64,000 bases of DNA, taken from positions 42,499,741 to 42,563,740 of the forward strand of contig NC_088867.1 of NCBI RefSeq assembly GCF_032884065.1. Reading direction: 5' to 3'. Under the pieces are notes generated by a model. The model ran no database searches. It saw only the letters and a program-made list of their open reading frames with translations, and was not told the DNA's origin. Made by a program: the position numbers and the translations under genes. Source of the stretch: Artemia franciscana (Eukaryota; Arthropoda; Branchiopoda; Anostraca; Artemiidae). This document shows, piece after piece, positions 36,105 to 64,000 of this stretch (positions are counted from its first letter, which is position 1; every line of letters begins with the position of its first letter).

Positions 36105-36262
36105 CCAGAAACCCCCTAGAGGGAGAAGGAGTGGAGGTAGTTGCTTCAAAAAGCCTTCCCGGGACATACTTTAGTCTGTAGATTCATCCCTGAAAGTTTC
36201 ATTTTCCTAACCTAAACCCTTTCTGAGATAGCAAGAAGTCAATTAACTAGAATTTTACCAGA
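36105..36262 (+). repeat. Single arm of the 39.67-40.98 kb inverted-repeat element
   Basis: GGGAGAAGGAGTGGAGGTAG, CCCGGGACATACTTTAGTCT, CTGAAAGTTTCATTTTCCTA and AGCAAGAAGTCAATTAACTA match one arm of the tandem MITE pair at the start of tra2. Only one arm is present, so this is a solo terminal repeat or a truncated copy. Confidence 0.7.
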
Positions 36263-36337
36263 TAGCCTAATACTGAACATTCCTGAATAAGCTAGAAATG
36301 GTAATTTTTTCTTTATAGTTTTCTTAAAGCAGCATTC

Positions 36338-36558
36338 ACATGCATGTCTAGCTAAAATCCCATGTCTAGACATGTGTCTGGCCAGAAATCAATATCTAGA
36401 AACTTACTGTTTACAAGAAGAATTCAATGCATAGCCAAAACTACAGATTCAGCTTCAATTTTTACAGTACAATTTGAACAGTAGTTGTCTAGAGTGATGT
36501 CTGGCCAGACACATATCTGGACGTGGGATTCTAGCTAGACATAAATGTGAACACTGCA
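36338..36558. mobile_element. MITE-like inverted repeat, about 220 bp
   Basis: GCAGCATTCACATGCATGTC at the left pairs with GACATAAATGTGAACACTGC at the right. The pairing continues through TAGCTAAAATCCCATGTCTAG and ATGTGTCTGGCCAGA versus TCTGGCCAGACACATA. There is no coding capacity. Confidence 0.75.
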
Positions 36559-36984
36559 CAAGAAACAGGTTTTTAAATTTCTGGTTACTATGGACTGCTT
36601 TACCTTTTGGGGCCTCATTAAGGGCTCAAAATGCAATTTCCCCCAGGAGCAATTAATTACGAAGCGTAAAAAAGCATCAAGTGAAGAATTCATTTTCATC
36701 TTAGCTAAATTTTGTTGAAAATTGCAAATTTACCCATCCACCTTCCTTAACTAGGCTATATTCAATGATAGACAAAAGCCTAACCAATATATAGCCTAGA
36801 TGATATTAAACTGCTAAGAAGATTTTGAGCATTATCTTATTAATCTATGGATTTTCAATCTCTTAAATAGAGCTCCTTAGATGATTTACTATTATGAGCA
36901 AAAGTCAAGCTCTCACATGTTTTTGGCCTGATTTTCAGCAATTTCTTCTACGATAGAAAATGATAGGCTATCTATTCTATATAC

Positions 36985-37985
36985 ACCAAAAAACGAATAT
37001 AAATACGAAAAACGGGTTTATGGCCAGTAAATGAAAACGGAGAGAACAGAAAATCCAATGAATATATCGCCCCTACATAACAAGGCTTCTTCAGTATAGA
37101 AGAAAAAGAAACTAAAACTAAAGAATATATATAAAACTAAAATAGAATAGCATAAAATATATGATATGCATTTACTTACACTACAATAGGCTTAATATAA
37201 TACGATTGTTATTTATTTACTTTCAGTTACTTTTGCGGTTTCATGTAGGTAGATATCAATTGAATATGTAAGTAACTGTATATTATACATTTTACGTTAG
37301 TCTATTTTAGTTTTATGCATATTTTTAAGTTAGTAAAATTGGTGCAAACAGTATTACTGGCTTTCATATTAAGTAAATATACCACTCGATGCCTTTTTTA
37401 ATATAATAATCGCTTCTACCGCAATTTCAGATTTAAGCATTTTTTGACCTCTTAAAAATGAACTAACCATTGCTGTATTTTTTTTTATGTGTTTGTGCTG
37501 TTGCACTGGTGATTTCTCTTTTCATTAAAATTCGACGTGCACAAACACATAAAAAAAAAAATACAGCAACGGTTAGTTTACGTATTTATTATATGCTATG
37601 CTTTACCCCCATCCCCCTGATGTGCAAATATATAGCCCAAATTTGTTTCTAAACTATTACAGATTTGTAATGACCCCATATATAGGTCATTTTTAAGAGG
37701 TCAAGAGGTCAAAAAGTGCTTAAATCTGAACTTGCGGTAGAAACGATTATTATATTTGTGAAGAACATAAAAAAAAGGCATCGAGTGGTATATTCACTTT
37801 ATATGAAAGCCAGTAATACTGTTTGCGCCAATTTTACCTTTTAGTTTCAGTTTCTATTTTTTTTTTCTACGCTGAAGACGCCTCGTTGTATATGCGCGAA
37901 ATATACGTTGGATTTTCTGTTCTCTTTGTTTAAATTTAGTTGCCATAAACCCGTTTGTCGTCTTTATATTCGTTTCTTTTTTTGT
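36985..37985. mobile_element. Foldback element, about 1 kb
   Basis: Near the left end AAACGAATATAAATACGA and AAACGGGTTTATGGC pair with AAACCCGTTTGTCGTC and TTTATATTCGTTTC near the right end. Inner arms pair GCAAACAGTATTACTGGCTT with its complement at about 37,805-37,830, and CTACCGCAATTTCAGATTTA with TAAATCTGAACTTGCGGTAG. The central hairpin is at 37,460-37,575 (TGCTGTA, poly-T, ATGTGTTTGTGC). The right arm has an extra ~100 bp including GTGCAAATATATAGCCCAAAT. No protein is encoded. Confidence 0.8.
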
Positions 37986-37989
37986 CATG

Positions 37990-39570
37990 GCTGGCCACTT
38001 CGACTTTAGATCTTTCATTTTTTACATAAGAGCGTTCAAATTTTTCGTCGCCTTCACACAGATGGTAAAAGTGCTAATTTAATAAGAGTAGCATTTTCAA
38101 ATGTAACAGGTAGAAATGGTCTCACTACTGTTCACACAGACAGGTGCATTACTGAAAACGCAATGTGGCATGTTTTCTACCCTGCATCATTGCAAAGGTG
38201 AAAACCCTCAGACGCTGTACACATCGAAAGCTGCATTTCCTAGTAATCTTGCTATTGTCCTATATTCCAAATTTACCAAGATCTTTGCAGTTGGTCACTT
38301 TTTATGCATCTTAGTTGCAGAATTTCCTTGTTTTACACAAGTTTGCCCTGAATGATCCCTGACACTGTATATTACATCTTTCTTATAACTGTGGCCCAGC
38401 TACGATTCACAATCCTGATCTACATAGCCTAGGTTGGGCTTTTAGAACAAAAGTACCAAATGTACAGTTGAATTTGTAAAGAAAGGGTGGAAACACAAAA
38501 TAGTAAAACTAATATCTTCCCCAATTCCTTGAAGAGGATCGCAAGCTTTGGTCATACTTTGGTGGATAGCTTGGTGTTAAAAAAGTCCAGCGTACTATTC
38601 AGCACATCCTATCTGGCAAATTTGTCACTCTTGAGATCCCCTCCCAAGCCATCTAAATTACGTAAGATCTTCTATGCATGATATTTGGTAAAATTTAAAC
38701 CGACTTTCAAATGCCTCTATGTAATTTTTTTTTCCATAATTTGCAAGCGTTTTAGCCGCGTGTGTCTTGTGGAAAACTGCAAGGATGAGCAGCAAGAAGT
38801 TCATTAGGTTTAATGTTACCCACCAGTCCTGCTATAGAGCTTTCAAGCTGCTATGTACAAAATACAGAATTGTGTACTTTTTTTTACAGAAGAGATACCA
38901 TTGATGCTTGTTAATTTTGTTTTTCATTATTTGAAGTTTGTAATAAGAATCTCACTGTATTACAGGAATAGTTCTATTTTACAAATATGTAGCCTTACTG
39001 TTCCTTTTGATGTATCGAAAACCTTAGAGTTTGATATGGTTATAAAACGTCTAGATTGTGTGCTTCATTCTTTGCCATTTCCCATTATTTCGTGTGCTCT
39101 ATGCACACGAATAATTTTGTATTATTGATTTTTCGTTTAGAAGTTGATTTTCTTTATTTTTTTAATCCGTTTCTTTTTGCATTGCGGACAAACATAAAAT
39201 TATCTTATTCTCATTCTTTTATTGCTGAAATACGCCATACTAGTTTTTCCTTTTCATCGACTGTAATGAGCCTTTTCTGTATGGACATTTTTGTGATTTT
39301 CCTGCATGTATTATCTGTGAACCGTTTCAAATTTGATGAAATTGCATCAATGTGAGCCACGAGTTATCCCAGTTGAGACCAGCCCTGTTTTCATTTGTTT
39401 TGGAAATTGGTGGACTCAATGAATTGACAGGATCCATTCTATCACTTATTTAATAAAATATGTTCCAACAGAACCATCTACATTTTTATTGTGACATTAA
39501 GAGGAAAGGAAGGTACTCGCGTGCAATCAGCCATTTGTAAAATTTTGCAAAGAGTAGATTTAATCCTGAA
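37990..39570. other. Upstream region of tra2; no separate gene seen
   Basis: Open frames here (for example 38,116-38,355 and 38,853-39,355) are Phe/Leu/Ile-rich and match nothing I know. The 5' untranslated exon and promoter of tra2 should lie here or further left, but no TATA box or initiator can be assigned with confidence. Confidence 0.35.
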
Positions 39571-39575
39571 CTAAA

Positions 39576-61668
<22,093 letters not shown>

Positions 61669-62840
61669 GTAAGCGATTTTAGTTTGAACTTGTCAGTTTT
61701 GGACTTTAGCTGTTGCTTCAATTGTAAATGTTTAATTTTCCTTTTATTTTTGAGCTTGTGGGGTTGGAAATTGTACTGAAATTTTTGGTAATTTTTTTTC
61801 TTTTTTGACAAAATAAGATATTGCCGTACTAGAGAAATGTTTTTTTCGGCAAAATGCCAAATTGTCAAACATATTTGGGAATGTGTTTTAAGAAACATTA
61901 AACCGGTTTCTTTGAGAGTAAGGGACAAAACGTGTAGTGAACCTCTTAAAAGCTAAGAAAAAAAATATTTTATTTATTCACTTTTGTGTTATTAAATGGT
62001 GTTTTGAGTTTCATATGATATTTACTCCATCTTCATTGTAAGAATGTTTTCACGGAATATTTTCAAGGTTCTTTTTATAATGAAATGGTACCGTGAAAAT
62101 AGGATTTGAACAGAATATTCATTAAAATAGTCTTGTAGTAACTTAAGTGTGACGGAAAAAAATTAAATAAGGTTCTAGAGAAAATAATTGTGACAAAAAT
62201 CCAAAGTAGCAAGTGCTACTTCAAGATCAACACAATAAGATACAAGGAAGACGTCGAGAAATAAAATTAACGGTTAGATCATCAAATAAAAGGCTGCACA
62301 AAGGATTCACAATATCTATCTGTTGTCTAAATGTAGTTTTCTCGAAGTCAAAGGATGCTGGTCTTCTTTCTATTTAGTTAATTGACAGTTTGTGTCACCA
62401 ATTATTTAGCTTAGTTAGTGCAGTTAACAATTCTTTCCAGTTAATGTTGGTATTTAGGTTCCAAGATGTTTTTGTACTTCAAATGAAAAAAGTATGACTT
62501 TAGTATCAAGTAAATTGTAAAAATTCTAGTTTAACTTATTGTATCAATTTCTCTCAATATCTTTGGAAATGAAGGATATTGGCTTGTCTTAAACGCTAAG
62601 TCAGCAAGGCAGATGTTTGGGCTGGGATAATACAAAACATATTAGTCTGTTCTCGTGCTTCCAATGAATTTTGATTATTTAACTGACCATTTTCATACGC
62701 AGCAAAGGATGACCTGGGAATAATTCTTAGACCGCTTTTTTTTATTCTCAGTCTTGTGTCTAGCTGGTTTGATTATTTGAGGCACATGCGAAGTTGTTTT
62801 GCTAAGCTCAGGTTTCTTTATTATTTATGAAAAAATTAGG
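61669..62840. other. tra2 intron 5 (start), no other gene seen
   Basis: Begins with the donor GTAAGC. The next tra2 exon was not found before the window end. Confidence 0.6.
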
Positions 62841-62841
62841 T

Positions 62842-63640
62842 GTTTCGCTGGGCGCAGATAAAAAAAAATGTAAATAAATAAATGAAACTTCAATCAAAAA
62901 GGAAAAAAAAAGGAAGTTTACAAGTATAGGGTAGACAGCTGATTTCGCTAGGCGCATATAAAAAAATGTAAATAAATAAATAATACTTCAATCAAGAATG
63001 AAAAAAAGGAAGTTCACAGGGTGGAGAGCTGATTTCGCTAGATGCTGATAAACAAATGTAAATAAATAAATGAAACTTCAATTAAAAAGAAAAAAAAGGA
63101 ATTTACAATAAAAAAATAAATAAATGAAACTTCAATCAAAAAGGAAAAAAGAAAAAAAAGGAAAGTTTACAAGTATAGGTTAGAGAGCGATTTCGCTAGG
63201 CGCTGATAAAAAAAAATTGTAAATAAATAAATGAAACTTCAATCAAAAAGGAAAAAAAGGAAGTATACAAGTATATGGTAGAGAGCTGATTTCGCTTGGC
63301 GCATATAAAAAAAAAAATTGTAAATAAATAAATGAAACTCCAGTCAAAAAGAAAAAAAGAAGTTTACAAGTATAGGGTAGAGAGCTGATTTCGCTAGGCG
63401 CAGAAAAAAAAATGTAAATAAATAAATGAAACTTAAATAAAAAAAAGGGAATTTACAAGTAGAGGGTAGAGAGCTGATTTCGCTAGGCGCAGATAAAAAA
63501 GAATTGTAAATAGATAAATGAAATTTCAATCAAAAAGGAAAAAAAAAGAAGTTTACAAGTATAGGGTAGAGAGTTGATTTCGCCAGGCGCAGATACAAAA
63601 TTGTAAATAAATAAATGAAACTTCAATCAAAATGGAAGAC
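62842..63640. repeat. Minisatellite of about 95 bp units
   Basis: Eight units, each starting GATTTCGCTAGGCGCAGATA and continuing AATGTAAATAAATAAATGAA, ACTTCAATCAAAAAGG, an A-rich piece, then GTTTACAAGTATAGGGTAGA. Unit starts lie near 62,842, 62,941, 63,031, 63,187, 63,286, 63,380, 63,476 and 63,573. One unit is expanded by an internal duplication (about 63,100-63,150). Confidence 0.85.
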
Positions 63641-64000
63641 GGACAAATAAGAAGACAAACAAATGAAGTTAATTTCGAAAGTTTAAACTTCAGAAGTTTG
63701 AACTTAGTCTAGTCCTTACTAAGGTGGGAGCGCATAAGAATGTACCATCAATATTTTTTTTTTGCTGCTTTAAGAGCCAGCTTATTCGCGATTAATCATA
63801 ATGTCATGCTATTATGCGCATCAGTCAAATTATGCTTAAGGTGGTCCCTATTAATTCCAGAAACTTTACATTTTGTATTGTCAGCTAACAAGCTATGTAA
63901 GCTAGTCCGAGTGAACACATCTAGTTTTGCTTAGTTTTGATCACAGCTTAGATACCAATACAGTTATGAAAACTCCTATCTTGCCCATGAGAAGCTTTTG
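63641..64000. other. No gene seen
   Basis: Short open frames only; probably still tra2 intron 5. Confidence 0.5.

Overview
The window is AT-rich eukaryotic DNA with spliced genes, long TA microsatellites, several retrotransposon clades, hAT and Helitron DNA transposons and many private repeat families. The one gene that can be built with confidence encodes an arthropod-type Transformer-2 splicing factor (tra2). The source is therefore most likely an arthropod. A crustacean such as a brine shrimp is my impression from the repeat landscape, not something the sequence proves.

Layout. 1-1,409 is the 5' part of a Helitron on the minus strand, in a TA microsatellite. 1,880-7,250 holds a composite foldback element, a scrap of non-LTR retrotransposon and a degenerate 240-300 bp repeat array. 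8-13.5 kb has small tandem repeats, a 175 bp MITE-like inverted repeat, a decayed LINE end and a 0.7 kb foldback. Two or three short stretches on the minus strand between 10 and 18 kb look like exons of an unidentified gene. 14.78-17.23 kb is an array of about 290 bp units, with a matching inverted copy at 32.19-34.31 kb. 18.23-20.72 kb joins a second foldback copy to a decayed hAT transposase. 22.9-32.2 kb carries several LINE fragments and one LINE with an intact 899-codon reading frame (27,546-30,245). 35.1-38 kb has a 420 bp TA tract and two foldback elements.

tra2 occupies 39,576 to beyond 61,668 on the plus strand. Five coding exons (39,576-39,587; 51,329-51,396; 54,632-54,776; 56,288-56,416; 61,493-61,668) join in frame to give 176 residues: an acidic/basic start, an Arg-Ser domain, one RRM and the Tra2-specific linker. 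The C-terminal exons lie outside the window. The introns are filled by transposons: a hAT fossil, a scrambled Ty3/gypsy element and a third foldback copy in intron 1; a LINE in intron 2; and a Helitron with both termini, plus an RTE-like LINE end, in intron 4, which separates the RNP2 and RNP1 motifs. From 62.84 kb on there is a minisatellite of about 95 bp units.

The most noteworthy structures are (a) the tra2 locus with its four-codon first coding exon; (b) the internally deleted, reshuffled Helitron with a promoter-like leader; (c) palindromic elements whose two arms co-vary within each copy; and (d) the paired arrays that share the same irregular unit spacing. No tRNA, rRNA or CRISPR array was recognised.
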